A stretch of 64,000 bases of DNA from Polyodon spathula (Eukaryota > Chordata > Actinopteri > Acipenseriformes > Polyodontidae): assembly GCF_017654505.1 (NCBI RefSeq), contig NC_054536.1:10569794-10633793 (forward strand), given 5' to 3'. Under the pieces are notes generated by a model that saw only the letters and a program-made list of their open reading frames with translations, did not search any database and was not told the DNA's origin. Both the position numbers and the translations under genes were made by a program. Positions 63,345-64,000 of this stretch are shown one piece after another. Every line of letters starts with the position of its first letter. The first letter of the stretch is position 1.

Positions 63345-64000
63345 TACTTTTGATTAGTCATTGCTCAAGGTTTAGCGGTTCATAATTCATCAACAGTAGG
63401 TCTTACCATTTCTGATTATTTTTGTATTCTTTTTGAGGCTGCATTGCCTAGTATTAAAACTATCACCACTTATCACTACCCACTCTCGTCTACTGATGAG
63501 TTAGTTGACAGATATAGTTGCCTTTTAATGTACTTTTGAAATTGTGGCCCCAGTCAAAACTTGACAGCCTTTTCTAAGCAAACTGCACTATGGGCTAACA
63601 GTACCCTATACAAAATGAAGAGGGAATGCTGCAAACTAGAACACAGATGGAGGGTTACTAAATTGCACATTCACTATGATATTTGAAAACAATATCTATT
63701 AAAGTGAATAAAGCTCTGAGGACAGCCAGATGTTGCTCTTTTGCAAACCTTACTGATGTTAATAAAAATAACTTGTGTTTTTGTTTTTTTTTAACTATTG
63801 ACATATTAGTAAATCCATCACCTGCTGCACCTCGTTATACTGAAGCCTCTCCCACTAAGTGAAGAATTTCTTAACTGTTTTCAAAATAACATTGTTACTA
63901 TTAGGGATCAAATTCCTTGGGATGGTTCCTTTATGAATGTGCCCACTAGACAGATCGGCTCTGTTATGGAATCGTTTTCTTTGTTTAAGGATTTGAATAT
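63345..64000 (+). mobile_element. LINE ORF2 fragment (L2/Rex1-like), runs off the window
   Basis: Broken frames match the linker between endonuclease and RT: SSTDELVDRYSCLLMY (about 63490-63540), then AFSKQTALWANSTLYKMKRE and CCKLEHRWRVTKLHIHYD (63562-63680). Next come KVNKALRTARCCSFANLTDV and NKNN (63703-63770), then PSPAAPRYTEASPTK (about 63815-63860) and a segment ending at 64000. Stops and frameshifts show it is dead. The RT domain itself would follow outside the window. Confidence 0.7.

Overview
The window looks like non-coding vertebrate nuclear DNA. It is AT-rich, full of simple repeats (TA, TG/TA, ATT, GAT) and scattered with decayed transposons of kinds typical of ray-finned fish: Ty3-type and other LTR elements, L2/Rex1-like and L1/Tx1-like LINEs, Tc1, piggyBac and hAT elements, and a tRNA-headed SINE. 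The repeat mix, especially the hAT-type MITE and the proline-rich LTR-element ORF, makes me think of a non-teleost ray-finned fish such as a sturgeon or paddlefish. That is inference from memory, not proof.

Only one host coding exon can be supported: the first coding exon of ralyl (RALY RNA-binding-protein-like, hnRNP C family), minus strand, 60083-60356. It carries the start codon and most of the RRM. Everything left of it (1-60082) reads as intron downstream of this exon, and everything right of it (60357-64000) as upstream intron. RALYL genes of other vertebrates have very long introns, which fits.

Layout. 1-1860: piece of dispersed repeat A, a decayed Ty3-type pol fragment with its LTR, and a strong 37-bp-arm hairpin. 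4.9-5.6 kb: second copy of that element. 11.0-12.4 kb: inverted copy of repeat A, a long palindrome, the 3' end of a Tc1 element, and a possible minus-strand LTR. 15.6-16.0 kb: complete palindromic hAT-type MITE with 8-bp target duplication. 19.9-20.7 kb: solo LTR of the Ty3-type family. 22.1-25.5 kb: about 750 bp present twice in direct orientation, with an unusually conserved core. 30.8-34.9 kb: LINE fragment, RT C-terminal fragment, proline-rich retroelement ORF with 72-bp tandem repeats, and an LTR. 37.1-38.4 kb: long-TIR MITE and a pogo/Tigger-like repeat. 41.1-42.0 kb: L1/Tx1-type LINE 3' end. 42.9 kb: SINE. 46.8-47.2 kb: MITE-like element with iterated subterminal motifs. 49.0-53.2 kb: nested Tc1-type end, LTR with proline-rich fragment, repeat A, LINE, piggyBac C-terminal remnant, and another LTR-like repeat. 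54.8-57.4 kb: minus-strand retroelement-like ORF remnant and a piggyBac remnant split by a clean solo LTR. 57.65-58.8 kb: Tc1 transposase pseudogene and a LINE tail. 60.1-60.5 kb: ralyl exon beside a long TA repeat. 63.3-64.0 kb: LINE ORF2 fragment running off the edge.

No tRNA or rRNA gene, CRISPR array, operon or other host gene was recognised. No element appears to encode a complete active protein. The most interesting signals are the duplicated block with its E-box palindrome, the proline-rich ORF attached to LTRs in two places, the MITE with iterated motifs, and the microsatellite pressed against the ralyl splice acceptor.
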